Shown: positions 18,004 through 27,929 of the stretch, in pieces
Position numbering within the stretch: position 1 is the first letter of the stretch
Layout of the letters: each line of letters opens with the position of its first letter
DNA from: JBKBII01 sp046299415
GTDB lineage: Bacteria; Pseudomonadota; Gammaproteobacteria; Ectothiorhodospirales; Ectothiorhodospiraceae
Length of the DNA: 64,000 bases
Direction of reading: 5' to 3'
Assembly (NCBI GenBank): GCA_046299415.1
Contig: JBKBII010000010.1
Coordinates: 1-64,000, forward strand
The notes under the pieces: generated by a model
Databases searched by the model: none
What the model was told of the DNA's origin: nothing
What the model saw: only the letters and a program-made list of their open reading frames with translations
Position numbers and translations under genes: made by a program

Positions 18004-18909
18004 TCACCCCTGTCCGCGAGTCCGCGTGTGATGCGCCTGAGCATGCTCCTCGAGAAACTGAATGATCGCGCCGGCGATATCCTTCCCGGTCGACGTCTCG
18101 ATGCCTTCAAGCCCGGGAGACGAATTGACCTCCATCACCACCGGGCCATGGTTCGAGCGAAGCAGATCGACCCCCGCCACGTTCAGGCCCATCGTTTTTG
18201 CCGCCCGAATCGCTGTCGCACGTTCCTCCGGCGAGATGCGCACCACGCTCGCCGAGCCACCACGGTGCAGGTTGGACCGGAACTCGCCTTCCTTACCCTG
18301 ACGCTTCATCGCCGCAACGACCTTTCCATCGACGACAAAACACCGAATATCGGCGCCACCCGCTTCCTTGATGAACTCCTGCACCAGAATATCGGCACGA
18401 ATCCCCATAAAAGCCTCAATGATACTCTCGGCAGCCTTGTCCGTATCCGCCATCACGACTCCGATCCCCTGAGTCCCTTCGAGCAATTTGATCACCGCTG
18501 GCGCACCACCCACCATGCGCAGCAAGTCCTGGACATCGTCCGGCGAATGCGCAAAGCCCGTTACCGGTAAACCGATGCCCTTGCGTGACAACAGCTGCAG
18601 CGCGCGCAATTTATCGCGAGCACGCGTAATCGCTACCGACTCATTCAGCGGATAGACACCCATCATCTCAAACTGACGAAGCACCGCCGTGCCGTAAAAC
18701 GTCACCGATGCACCGATACGCGGAATCACCGCGTCAAATCCGGTCAGCTCTTTGCCGCGGTAATGGATGCTCGGACGTCGCGAGGCGATGCTCATATAGC
18801 AACGCAGCACGTCGAGAACCTGCACCTCGTGACCACGTGTCTCCGCCGCCTCAATCAGACGGCGAGTCGAATACAACCGAGCATTGCGCGACAACAGCGC
18901 GATTTTCAT
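18004..18909 (-). CDS. rimK: RimK-type ATP-grasp ligase (ribosomal protein S6--L-glutamate ligase)
   Basis: RimK adds glutamate residues to the C-terminus of ribosomal protein S6 and can make poly-alpha-glutamate. The 301 aa product is collinear with the family: an N-terminal pre-ATP-grasp domain (MKIALLSRNARLYSTRRL, DAVIPRIGAS), LEGTQGIGV in the nucleotide-binding part, VQEFIKEAGGADIRCFV, and the Mg-binding VMEVNSSPGLEGIE near the end. The ATG at 18909 is unambiguous. The zinc-protease partner gene often found upstream (RimB type) is absent; 1.46 kb without a gene lies there instead. Confidence 0.95.
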   Translation of the reverse strand: MKIALLSRNARLYSTRRLIEAAETRGHEVQVLDVLRCYMSIASRRPSIHYRGKELTGFDAVIPRIGASVTFYGTAVLRQFEMMGVYPLNESVAITRARDKLRALQLLSRKGIGLPVTGFAHSPDDVQDLLRMVGGAPAVIKLLEGTQGIGVVMADTDKAAESIIEAFMGIRADILVQEFIKEAGGADIRCFVVDGKVVAAMKRQGKEGEFRSNLHRGGSASVVRISPEERATAIRAAKTMGLNVAGVDLLRSNHGPVVMEVNSSPGLEGIETSTGKDIAGAIIQFLEEHAQAHHTRTRGQG

Positions 18910-19925
18910 GCATTGACTCCAACGACAAAAGCGAAGTTTGTGAACACTACATTCTGACCCGATGCGGCCGACCCGCCGTAATCACGTCGGTGAATTTTCT
19001 CCCCGGCTGAACACGATCGAGTCCGAGCGCCCAGTCCAAGCAAGCCGGAAACACAAGTCGAGGATCTAAAGGCCGCACAGAATAGGCGCAAACGCTGTGC
19101 GATGCGTCGCCGATCAACCGGCGTACCCATCGTCGATCGGGGGCGCAATCGACATTCGTGGCGAACACAGCGTACCGGAGCGCTTGGTGAAAACAACGAC
19201 ACCTGTGTTGAAGAGGCTATCGCGTCGCGTCGGCACTGATGACTTGCAGAATGAAGTGATTCGCTGCAGCGTCGCGCAGTGGTCGCCTCCTCGCCTGACG
19301 ATATGGACTTTCGCGCCCGACTCCGATAGCAGGGGGCTTATCCGTTCAGCGCTATCGATCGAAGCGCTCCGGGTCATGCTTCCGACGCTGCGCTTAGGGC
19401 GCCTTGCGCTGGATCGCGCCCCCAGCTTTCTTCAGCGTTGCCCCAACATGGCACCCATGCGCGCACCGCGCGCGAAACACGCGAGACTAGACAAGCCCAC
19501 GTCACAAGACACGCTTAGACACGGGCATAGGCGGCTCCGTCAATTGGGCGCCATCGAAGGCATTCAGACGCCGGCGTGTCTGAGAAATGTGCCGTTCGAA
19601 AGACACCAAGGATTCTCGCCCCAAACCACATCTCAAACCCAACCGAAAAACGCGGGCGCCAAGGCAGCAAGCAAAACCTCGACCCTGCTCTGATGCGAAT
19701 CCTTCAGCACTGACGACACATGCGCGGTCCACTCACGCACTAGCCGAAGGCCACAACGCGCTCTAGCAAACCTACACCAACCAATCGCCATCCATCGGGG
19801 GCAGGGTTCACGATTAAGGGCAAGACGACGCAGTCTGCGCATGGCGGCCTAAATTGAATGCCCCGTTCAGCGGCTCGAAAAGCCACCAATATCAGCTTGA
19901 TGGTGAGTCAAAAAAGTCCAACGAC

Positions 19926-19941
19926 GAGTCAGCACTGACTC
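19926..19941. repeat. Perfect 16-bp palindrome GAGTCAGCACTGACTC-type dyad
   Basis: Two 7-bp arms GAGTCAG/CTGACTC with a 2-bp centre. A further GAGTCA lies about 25 bp to the left. The form suits a dimeric regulator's operator rather than a terminator, since no T-run follows. Confidence 0.5.
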
Positions 19942-19944
19942 AAA

Positions 19945-19974
19945 GACGCTCTCCCCACACGAGGGGAGAACGTC
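19945..19974. repeat. 30-nt hairpin immediately beside the palindrome
   Basis: GACG-TCTCCCC pairs with GGGGAGA-CGTC across a 6-nt loop, with one mismatch between the two stem blocks. No U-tract occurs on either side. It could be an RNA structure or simply a stable dyad. Confidence 0.45.
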
Positions 19975-20368
19975 AATCTCTGACCAAGCCGGGGTGACAT
20001 CAAAATCGTGCTTCTCGCGCCACGATGAGTCGCGAACGTCTCGGTCAGTTGATCGACTCTATTTCAGATGTCCATCGATCCACTCGGCACTCGCAGGGTT
20101 AACGATCGGCCGGCAACAAGCGTCCCGTCGACGACCGCCGCGCACCCAAGGACCAGCTGCATAAATAACCGCGCGGGCCCATCACCGCGATGCGTGGTGC
20201 CCACTGCCTCACCTGATGCCATGGTGTGATGAGTCGTGGCGCTTCGGGTGATGTCGCCATCGCTTCGCTTGAAGTGCTTTGCGCGGTGTCGCGGTCCCAA
20301 TCGCTTTCAGCGTTGATCAAGGAAGGCTCCGAGGAGACGGCGCGACAGCGACTCAAAAAAACGTCGAC

Positions 20369-21580
20369 TCAAGCGGCGGCTTCAGGCACGCGGTCGGATG
20401 CAGACTGCGAATGACGGCGCATAGGGCCTCTGGGATGACCGTCGCAGAATCGCTCAACGCCGACGCCTGGCCCTCGAAGGCTCCCTCCAACACTGGCGGC
20501 CAAGGCGAGGCGAGCAAGGTCCGCCGGAAGGGCACCGTTTACGAGTGCCGAAGCAACAGCGCCTGGTTCAGGCAACACGCCGATGGTCGGAACGGTCTTT
20601 CCCCGATCAGTTTCCGCATTGGCTTCGCTGCCAGACATTTCCGACGCGGAAGCGAAGGCCACAACCTTCACCCGCTGCGGCGTGCCCGTCTCCTGCCATG
20701 CGTCGAGCGCGCCATCAAGGGCATCATCATGCGGCGCATCGAACGGTTCGTGCAGCGGCGTGTCGAGCTCAGGCGCCCAACGGGTCAGTGCAGCCGTCGC
20801 CGCCTCAATACGTTCTACACGAGCGTGATCGGACCAATGCCACAGGGCAAGGCGCCCTCCGGGCTCCTCAAGCAATGCACTGCAATGCTCGACCCAGTCG
20901 CCACAGTTTGCGTAGGTGACACCATCGATTTCGCGCACAGCAGCCTTATGGATGTGGCCACAGAGATAACCATCAAAGCCCTGACGACGAGCTGTTGCGG
21001 CCGCCGTACGCTCAAACCGATCGATATAAGCCCGTGCCTGACCGACGTGTGATTTGAGCCAAGCCGAGGCTGACCAGTACCGCAAACCCAACACTCGCCG
21101 AACACGATGAACGGCGTTCCCGGCGCGCAGGGCAAGGTTGTAGCCAAAATCGCCAAGCCACTGAATCCAGGCGGGATGGCTCACCTCGGCATCAAACTCA
21201 TCGCCGTGTGAAACGAACCAACGCCGGCCATCCTCTCCGACGTGCACGAAGTTACGCTCGACGCGAACGCCGCGGATACGCTGCCCGACCAAGGTGCGCG
21301 CAGCTGCATCGTGATTACCCGGGATGTATATGACCTCAACACCCTGCGCCGCCATCTCGAAAACGCGCTCGACGACCGCCGTCTGATCGTCATCCCAGCT
21401 CACCCGACGTTTCATAGCCCAGAGATCAAAAATATCGCCGACCAACACCAGGCGCTGGCATTCGAGCGTCTCAAGAAAATCTCGCAAATATCCGGCGCGA
21501 CATTCACGCGTGCCGAGATGAACGTCCGAAATGAAAACCGTGCGAGCCTGAATCACGTCAACGTCCCCACTCAACCCCAA
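20369..21580 (-). CDS. LpxH-like metallophosphoesterase (UDP-2,3-diacylglucosamine diphosphatase family)
   Basis: Calcineurin-like phosphoesterase with the full metal-site series: ISDVHLG, VGDIFDLW, PGNHDA, SHGDEFD and CGHIHKA. This architecture resembles the LpxH/LpxH2-type group, which hydrolyses UDP-diacylglucosamine in lipid A synthesis. Classical LpxH has GNRD where this protein has GNHD, so the exact substrate is uncertain. The catalytic part ends near residue 260. About 140 Ala/Ser/Glu-rich residues of no known fold follow. The longest frame starts at a TTG (21580). A TTG at 21574 with GAGG upstream or a GTG at 21556 are equally possible. dgkA, another envelope-lipid gene, lies next on the same strand. 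Confidence 0.82.
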   Translation of the reverse strand: MGLSGDVDVIQARTVFISDVHLGTRECRAGYLRDFLETLECQRLVLVGDIFDLWAMKRRVSWDDDQTAVVERVFEMAAQGVEVIYIPGNHDAAARTLVGQRIRGVRVERNFVHVGEDGRRWFVSHGDEFDAEVSHPAWIQWLGDFGYNLALRAGNAVHRVRRVLGLRYWSASAWLKSHVGQARAYIDRFERTAAATARRQGFDGYLCGHIHKAAVREIDGVTYANCGDWVEHCSALLEEPGGRLALWHWSDHARVERIEAATAALTRWAPELDTPLHEPFDAPHDDALDGALDAWQETGTPQRVKVVAFASASEMSGSEANAETDRGKTVPTIGVLPEPGAVASALVNGALPADLARLALAASVGGSLRGPGVGVERFCDGHPRGPMRRHSQSASDRVPEAAA

Positions 21581-21862
21581 GCCTCAAGTCTGCCGCTCAG
21601 GAGTTGCACGCACTTGACGGGTGCATGTCGGGTTTTTGAAGATCCGGTGTCAAAGACGTGACTGACCACATCGCGTCAAGCGCCATCGATGGTTGGCAAA
21701 GGCAAAGGGCTCGGAAGTCCCACATTCAGCGACGCAAACGGCCAAGAACAGGGCTGCCTCTCGCACCGCGCCGAGTAAATCCAAAGCGATGATGTTGCTC
21801 AATCCAACAGGGGCGGTTCGACTCCCATAAAGATGTCGTCGCCTTCAGCGTCGATCGTCGAG

Positions 21863-22225
21863 TCAGGGCCACAACACCAATAGCCAGATTGCAATTGCAT
21901 TGACGAATGAGAGCATGACAGCCGCCGAACCCATGTCTTTCGCGCGGGCCGACAGCTTGTGAATTTCGCCCCCAAATCGGTCGATCGCTGCTTCAATCCC
22001 GGAATTCAACAGCTCGACGATCAGAATCAAAAACAAGGCACCAATCAACAGCGCCCGTTCTACGCCATCCGGCGTGAGCCAAAGCGCGACTGGCACCAAG
22101 ATCACAAACAGCAAAAGCTCCTGCCGGAACGCCTCTTCATGTTTGAAAGTCGAGCGCAGACCCGCCCACGAATATCCGAAAGCACGAACGACCCGGGTCA
22201 CGCCCTTGTTTCCACTGTAAGCCAT
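21863..22225 (-). CDS. dgkA: Diacylglycerol kinase (DgkA)
   Basis: Small trimeric inner-membrane kinase that phosphorylates diacylglycerol left over from phospholipid head-group transfer. The 120 aa product has three hydrophobic helices. Catalytic landmarks are EEAFRQELLLF near the N-terminus and the family signature ELLNSGIEAAIDRFGGEIH. The start is ATG 22225. It lies 280 bp upstream of the LpxH-like gene on the same strand, and both handle envelope lipids. Confidence 0.95.
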   Translation of the reverse strand: MAYSGNKGVTRVVRAFGYSWAGLRSTFKHEEAFRQELLLFVILVPVALWLTPDGVERALLIGALFLILIVELLNSGIEAAIDRFGGEIHKLSARAKDMGSAAVMLSFVNAIAIWLLVLWP

Positions 22226-22781
22226 GCTAAATCTCGAACACTGGTGAATGACGTCACAACGCGTCCGCGTCGGACAGCGCAGCGGGGACGCTCCGACCCT
22301 GCGGGCGGCACACGACGGCCCTCAAAGTATCGCCGTAAGACGACAGTTTGGTTAAAAGGCCTACCATGCGAAGAGCGCCGGAAGCATCACCGGGTCAGCC
22401 AACCCCGCCGCTCGCCCAGACGAGCCGCGTCTTGCTCCTCTCAAGTTCGATGCCCTGCGACGTTCGGTGCCCCTCGAGAGACCGGCAGCGCAGCCCTATG
22501 GCTCCACTCGGGCGCGCTCGCTACCTCGCCTGAATTTTTGGTCGAGCGCGCGCCGAAGACCTCTCACACTCGAGCGGCCCTTACGACCGTCTGTCCCGGG
22601 TGCCTGGTGTCGCACTCAGCGATGAGCCACGCAGAGAAGTCCCAACGAAGTTGGCCCAACGCTTCGTCTGAAGGTCCTTCGTCCCGGGATCGCACGCCAA
22701 GAACGACTCGAAGCTTTGCAAACAAGCGAGCTCTACGATATTTGCGCAGAGACGCCAAGCAGACAACGTCGCAACCGCGGA
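22226..22781. other. Non-coding stretch between gcvPB and dgkA
   Basis: No supported gene. A TTG-initiated minus-strand frame overlapping the gcvPB stop has no recognisable content. I see no strong hairpin that would end the gcv transcript. Confidence 0.4.
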
Positions 22782-24275
22782 TCAAGTCCCGTAAGTAACG
22801 TCGAGTTGACGCGCGGCTGTCACCTCATCGAACCGTCGATTCGGAAGACGATGCGGCGCGTCTTTGACGGTGGCGATCGAATTTCGGGCCTCATCAAGAA
22901 TCGCCGCCATCGCGGCAACAAAGGCGTCGAGGGTTTCCCTTGACTCGGTCTCGGTCGGCTCGATCAAAAGACACTCGGCAACCAGCAACGGGAAATACGT
23001 CGTCGGCGCATGAAACCCATAGTCGAGTAGACGCTTTGCGACATCCATGGCCGTCAACCCAAGCGTTTTTGCCTCTCTGCGCAAAGTGATGAGGAACTCA
23101 TGCGTCGCTCGACGCTCGGGATACGCCACCTCGAATCCGACGTCCGCCAGTCTGCGAGCCAGATAGTTTGCGTTCAAAGTCGCAAAATCGGCGACCCTGG
23201 ACATACCTGAACGACCAAGCAAGCGTGCATAAACATAGGCACGGATCAACACGCCGACGTTACCGAAAAAGCCCGAAAGGCGCCCAATCGTTTGGGGTCG
23301 GTCGCGTTCGTTACTCAAGCGGAATTGATCGTTTTCGCGCACCACGAATGGAATCGGCAAAAACGGCTCGAGGCGCCTTGATACGCCAACGGCACCCGCG
23401 CCCGGCCCACCGCCGCCATGGGGCGTCGAAAAGGTCTTGTGCAGATTCATGTGAATCACGTCAAAACCCATATCGCCAGGCCGTACCTTACCGAGGATCG
23501 CGTTCAAGTTCGCGCCGTCGTAGTACAGCAAACCGCCTGCCGCATGAACCATCTGCGCGATTTTCTCAATGTTGCGCTCGAAGACGCCTACCGTCGACGG
23601 ATTAGTGAGCATGATGCCGGCCGTCTGCGGGCCAAGGGCCGCCTCCAGCGCCCCGAGATCGACATCGCCGTCATCCGCAGTGGGGATTTCGCGCACGCTG
23701 AAGCCACACTGGATCGCGGTTGCCGGGTTGGTCCCGTGAGCCGCGTCAGGCACCAGAATTTCGCGCCGCGCCGAATCGCCACGCGCGCGATGGTAAGCCC
23801 GGATCATCGCCACACCCGCGAATTCACCCTGCGCGCCCGCCATCGGTGTGAGGGATACCGCACGCATGCCGGTGACCTCGGCGAGGATCGCCTGCAATTC
23901 GAACATCAGCGCCAACGTTCCCCGCTGGTAAGCTGCCGGCGCCAACGGATGTGCAGCCAAAAAGCCGGGCAACATCGCCGCCACGTGACAGGCCTTCGGG
24001 TTGTATTTCATCGTGCACGAACCGAGCGGATAAAACTCGGTATCGATCGAAAAATTCTTCTGAGACAACCGCGTGAAATGCCGCACCGCCTGCAACTCGG
24101 ACACCGCCGGCAAACCGCAGGCTGTCGTCCGACGCAGTGCCGCCGGGATTGCTGCCCGAGCCGACTCGGCCGCCTCGATCAAGGCCGTACTGGCATCGCC
24201 GAGCACGCGTTGCGCGCCCGCGTGCCGGCCCGGTTGCGACAAATCGAAAATCAGAGGTTCGTCAACCAGATTCAT
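22782..24275 (-). CDS. gcvPB: Glycine dehydrogenase (decarboxylating) subunit 2
   Basis: C-terminal half of the split P-protein. Together with GcvPA it decarboxylates glycine and passes the aminomethyl group to lipoyl-GcvH. From ATG 24275 it is 497 aa, the normal size. The PLP lysine lies in MNLHKTFSTPHGGGGPG, and family blocks IDTEFYPLGSCTMKYNP and LTPMAGAQGEFAGV are intact. A TTG six codons upstream is less likely. It is the last gene of the cluster and is separated from gcvPA by an inserted tpx gene. Confidence 0.97.
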   Translation of the reverse strand: MNLVDEPLIFDLSQPGRHAGAQRVLGDASTALIEAAESARAAIPAALRRTTACGLPAVSELQAVRHFTRLSQKNFSIDTEFYPLGSCTMKYNPKACHVAAMLPGFLAAHPLAPAAYQRGTLALMFELQAILAEVTGMRAVSLTPMAGAQGEFAGVAMIRAYHRARGDSARREILVPDAAHGTNPATAIQCGFSVREIPTADDGDVDLGALEAALGPQTAGIMLTNPSTVGVFERNIEKIAQMVHAAGGLLYYDGANLNAILGKVRPGDMGFDVIHMNLHKTFSTPHGGGGPGAGAVGVSRRLEPFLPIPFVVRENDQFRLSNERDRPQTIGRLSGFFGNVGVLIRAYVYARLLGRSGMSRVADFATLNANYLARRLADVGFEVAYPERRATHEFLITLRREAKTLGLTAMDVAKRLLDYGFHAPTTYFPLLVAECLLIEPTETESRETLDAFVAAMAAILDEARNSIATVKDAPHRLPNRRFDEVTAARQLDVTYGT

Positions 24276-24574
24276 ACGCCTCGAAGCCTCCAATGGACCG
24301 GCTCACCACTTTTAAGCGCGTAATCATCGCCACGCGATTCCTGCTTACACCGATGCTCGTGCGACAAACACGGGCGCAACGGCTCTGTCTGCGCATGAGC
24401 AAAGATCCGAATCATGCGGACCTCGGCCGCTGAACTCGCGACCGCAGACCTCACGACCTAAGCCACCACGCGAAAATGATCACCTCACTCTGCCGTCTAC
24501 CACTCGACACCATGAGATCCCGCACGAACCGCTCATCGAGTCGACCGGCCCAGCTTTTGGACAGCGTCAACCGA

Positions 24575-25081
24575 TCACTCGATCGAAATCGCCTTAAAGG
24601 CGGCATCGTAATCCGGCTCATGAGCAATCTCCGGCACAAGCTCTGCATGCAGCACCATGTTGTCGGCGTCGAGCACGACCAGGGCACGTGCCGCGATTCC
24701 GGCCAAGGGCCCGTCCTGAATCAACACACCGTAATCCTTGGCAAAGCTCTTACTGCGCATCATCGAGAGCGTATAAACGCGTTCCAGTTTTTCGGCCGCG
24801 CAAAAACGCGCCTGCGCGAATGGCAAATCGGCAGACACCACGAGCACAACGACATCGTCGCGACCACGGATCAAGTCCTCGAATTTTTTCGTAGACGCGG
24901 CGCAAACCCCCGTGTCCAGACTTGGAACTATCGAAATAACCTTGCGTTTGTCGCCAAAATCAGCCAACGAGACGTCGTTCAAGTCCCGATCAACCAAGCT
25001 GAAATCAGGCGCGGGGGTACCAACGTGCGGCAGGTCACCGTTGGTGTGGATCGTATTGCCTTGCAGGGTGATTTCCGCCAC
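24575..25081 (-). CDS. tpx: Thiol peroxidase (Tpx, atypical 2-Cys peroxiredoxin)
   Basis: Periplasm- or cytosol-active peroxiredoxin that reduces lipid and alkyl hydroperoxides using thioredoxin. The 168 aa product carries the peroxidatic Cys60 in VPSLDTGVCAAS and the resolving Cys94 in FAQARFCAAE, the Tpx-specific spacing. The start is GTG 25081 with AGGAG 7 nt upstream. No signal peptide is seen. It sits inside the glycine cleavage cluster, between gcvPA (408 bp spacer) and gcvPB (299 bp spacer), all on one strand. A link through thioredoxin or lipoyl redox chemistry is conceivable, but co-regulation is inference. Confidence 0.96.
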   Translation of the reverse strand: MAEITLQGNTIHTNGDLPHVGTPAPDFSLVDRDLNDVSLADFGDKRKVISIVPSLDTGVCAASTKKFEDLIRGRDDVVVLVVSADLPFAQARFCAAEKLERVYTLSMMRSKSFAKDYGVLIQDGPLAGIAARALVVLDADNMVLHAELVPEIAHEPDYDAAFKAISIE

Positions 25082-25489
25082 AGCTGTTCTCCTTGCTTGG
25101 GTTAGACGGTCGATTGATCAAACACGTGACCAGGGACTGAGACAGTAACGGCATCGTGGACTGGATCAACAATCATTGCAGCGCTAAAACTCCAGTCTTG
25201 GCTCGACGCTCGCACTCATCTTGCAGACTGACGCCCTCAATGAAAAGCCGCGGCATTCTCAAGATCGGCGCAGAACCTCAGCCGACAGACGTCACTCGCC
25301 TTCAGGACGTATGCGCATCGTCTGCGGGCGCACCGTCGGCGGGCTCAAGCTAGAGCGCCCCGAACCAATCCACGCGACTGCCGCGTCAGACTAAAAATAT
25401 CGGCACGAGCCCGTTGGTGATGCGGCCCTACGACGACTCCGAATTCATCGCCCCGGCCACACACTGCACAAGCGACGGCGGAACAGCCG
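25082..25489. other. Spacer between gcvPA and tpx
   Basis: About 400 bp, no supported gene. It may hold a tpx promoter. No clear OxyR-type or other operator is recognised by eye. Confidence 0.35.
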
Positions 25490-26920
25490 TCAATTTGGCC
25501 CGCCCAACGCCGACACGGCGCGGTCGTAAGCCGTCCAATAGCGCTCGACGTCATCATCATCGCGCTGCTCGGTTGCGCAGACCAGGACCGCTGCCGCCAG
25601 ACGTGGATCGACCGCATCGCGTTCAGCCGCAACACGAGACCACAAATCCTCAACCATGATCCCACCGAGCACACCGGACTGCTCCGCCATGTGGGCTAGA
25701 ACTGCTCTCGCCCGCGAGCCGAAATCGAGTGCCACCTCATGAAAATGCGGTGCGTCATACAGCGCCCGCACCCCCCTCTCTTGCAATCCTGCAACGAGCC
25801 GACGCGTCTGCCCCATCGACGCGGTCGCCACATCGACAAGACCAGCCTCACCCAGAATACTGAGATGAATCGTCGCCGCGGTCACCAACAACCCTTGATT
25901 GGTGCAGATGTTCGAAGTCGCCTTCGAGCGGCGGATGTGCTGCTCCCGCGCCTGCAGCGTCAACACGAAACCCGGTCGACCGTCCGCATCCATCGCGCGA
26001 CCTACGATTCGCCCCGGCATCTGGCGGATATGGATCTTCCGCGTCGTCATGAAGCCAAAGTAGGGCCCGCCCGACGATAGCGGCACGCCCAACGGCTGGC
26101 CCTCGCCGACGACGATGTCAACGCCCTTGCCGTCGCGCCCCCATGAGCCGGGGGGTTTGAGGACCGCCAACGACACCGGATTGACCGCTCCAATCGTCAA
26201 CAAACCCCGATCAGTCGCCCAATCCGTCAGCGTGTCGACGTCTTCGATGACCCCAAAAACGTTCGGCTGAGGGATGACGATTGCGAGAGGCGCATGACCG
26301 CTCAGGGCTGCCCGTTCGGCCACCGAGTTCAACGCGGCGACATCCACACGGCCGGTCGTCCGATCGACGTCAACCCTAATCAACTCGATGCCCTGATTGG
26401 CCACGATCGTCTCCACGACCCGTCGCCAAATCGGATTGACGGTAACCGGCATCAACACGCGCGCGCCATTGCCTGCACGACGGATCCGCACCGCCATCAG
26501 CACCGCTTCTGCAAGAGCCGAGGCCCCGTCGTACAACGATGCGTTCGCCACCTCCATACCCGTCAACGCGCTGATCATCGACTGAAATTCGTAGATCAGC
26601 TGCAGTGTGCCTTGGCTCGCCTCAGCCTGATACGGCGTGTAGGCGCTGTAGAACTCTCCGCGCGCAGCGATTTGCCAAACAGCGGCCGGAATGTAGTGAT
26701 CGTAGGCGCCACCTCCCGCAAAACACAGCAAACGGCGGTTGTCATCGGCAAAACGCTGGACGGCCTGAACGATGCGGCGCTCACTGGCACCCTCTGCCAA
26801 ATCAAGCGCCGGTGCACGAAGATGCGGCGGAATTTCGTCGAATAGCTGCTCGACCTCCTCGACGCCGATCACTTCAAGCATGTGGCGGACATCGTCTTTA
26901 GTATGAGGAATGAACGGCAT
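25490..26920 (-). CDS. gcvPA: Glycine dehydrogenase (decarboxylating) subunit 1
   Basis: N-terminal half of the split P-protein of the glycine cleavage system. From ATG 26920 it has 476 aa and begins MPFIPHTKDDVRHML, as the family does. FAGGGAYDHYIPAAV, FYSAYTPYQAEASQGTLQ and KATSNICTNQGL are typical blocks. The frame stays open 55 codons upstream, but that part has no homology-like features. The PLP lysine is in the partner subunit. It ends 408 bp before tpx and starts 486 bp after the gcvH stop, which is unusually loose for this cluster. Confidence 0.96.
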   Translation of the reverse strand: MPFIPHTKDDVRHMLEVIGVEEVEQLFDEIPPHLRAPALDLAEGASERRIVQAVQRFADDNRRLLCFAGGGAYDHYIPAAVWQIAARGEFYSAYTPYQAEASQGTLQLIYEFQSMISALTGMEVANASLYDGASALAEAVLMAVRIRRAGNGARVLMPVTVNPIWRRVVETIVANQGIELIRVDVDRTTGRVDVAALNSVAERAALSGHAPLAIVIPQPNVFGVIEDVDTLTDWATDRGLLTIGAVNPVSLAVLKPPGSWGRDGKGVDIVVGEGQPLGVPLSSGGPYFGFMTTRKIHIRQMPGRIVGRAMDADGRPGFVLTLQAREQHIRRSKATSNICTNQGLLVTAATIHLSILGEAGLVDVATASMGQTRRLVAGLQERGVRALYDAPHFHEVALDFGSRARAVLAHMAEQSGVLGGIMVEDLWSRVAAERDAVDPRLAAAVLVCATEQRDDDDVERYWTAYDRAVSALGGPN

Positions 26921-27406
26921 AGACAGAATCCCACGGTCAGCAATCCGAAAGGCCGACGTCACTGGACGCCAGCCACCACCCAAGGCATCACGAGGCAGCC
27001 GCACAATCGTTGACTTCTCACCACTGCACCTGAAGACCTTGTGCGCTTCTTCCCGGATGCCTCGTCCAGAGCTGGAGGCGAGCACAATCCCCTAACCCGA
27101 GAGCGACCCGCGGGCCAATCGCGCGTTCATCAGCCGGTACGAACGGTGATCGCCGCCTCAACACCACGATCCGTTCGCTTCTCTCGCCCGACAAACTCGA
27201 TAAAGACGCATGCACGGGATCTCCTCAGTCGCCAAGAAAGATACAAGATCGGCGAATCAACAAACCGATAACACTGACGAATCCGAACGAGAGCGCTCGA
27301 GACGTCGCGAGGCGCACACGATCAACCGACATTGCTCGACACCCGTATCGTCGCGTCAAGCACCGACCGCACCCCGAACACAAAGAAAAACGCATCAAAC
27401 CACGGC
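26921..27406. other. Spacer between gcvH and gcvPA
   Basis: No gene supported. The gcvPA frame is open into the right-hand part of this space, but composition there looks non-coding. Such a gap inside a gcv operon is atypical. Confidence 0.35.
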
Positions 27407-27787
27407 TCACTCGTCGATTTCGGCCCGATACCCATCGGCATCAAGCAACCCTTCCGCCGCCGCGTCGGCCCTCATCCGGAACAACCAGCCATCGGCGTAC
27501 GGAGCCTGATTGACTACTTCTGGCGCATCAGCCAAAGCCTCATTGACTGCCGTCACCTCACCCGACAACGGCGCATAGATATCCGATGCAGCCTTCACCG
27601 ACTCGACAGTGGCACAAGCCTCGCCCGCATTAACACGAGTGCCGACCTGAGGGGTCTCAACGAAAACCAAATCACCGAGCAACGCCTGCGCATGATCGGT
27701 AATGCCCACCGTCCACTCACCACCACCCTCATCTCGCACCCACTCGTGACTTTTCGCGTAACGCAAGTCAGCAGGGATTTCACTCAT
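27407..27787 (-). CDS. gcvH: Glycine cleavage system H protein
   Basis: Lipoyl carrier that shuttles the aminomethyl intermediate between the P, T and L proteins. The 126 aa product has the lipoylated Lys65 in ATVESVKAASDIYAP, and the hydrophobic VGITDHAQALLGDLVFVE strand typical of GcvH. The ATG is preceded by GAGGGCGAG. It lies 142 bp after gcvT. Lipoylation enzymes and the L protein are not in the window. Confidence 0.97.
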   Translation of the reverse strand: MSEIPADLRYAKSHEWVRDEGGGEWTVGITDHAQALLGDLVFVETPQVGTRVNAGEACATVESVKAASDIYAPLSGEVTAVNEALADAPEVVNQAPYADGWLFRMRADAAAEGLLDADGYRAEIDE

Positions 27788-27929
27788 GGCTCGCCCTCAA
27801 AGTAATCAAGTACGGAAGAATCAAACAGCAAACCGGTAAGACAACTTCGTTCACGACGAACAACCAGAACACCCAGCCGCGGACCCTCGACCCGCGTTTA
27901 TACGCCCGTCTGAAGCTCGCCCTAATCGA

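Larger units (their letters stand above)
18910..20368. other. 1.46 kb region without a supported gene
   Basis: The longest apparent gap in the window. Frames of 60-200 codons occur on both strands, but none shows a family, membrane pattern, start site or consistent composition. A remnant of a lost rimK-partner gene cannot be excluded, although I could not align one by eye. Two strong dyads near 19926-19974 are listed separately. Confidence 0.45.

Noticed and set aside
19097..19693. 198-codon plus-strand frame in the rimK-LpxH gap
   Set aside because: No family, no ribosome binding site, no coherent hydrophobic or helical pattern.
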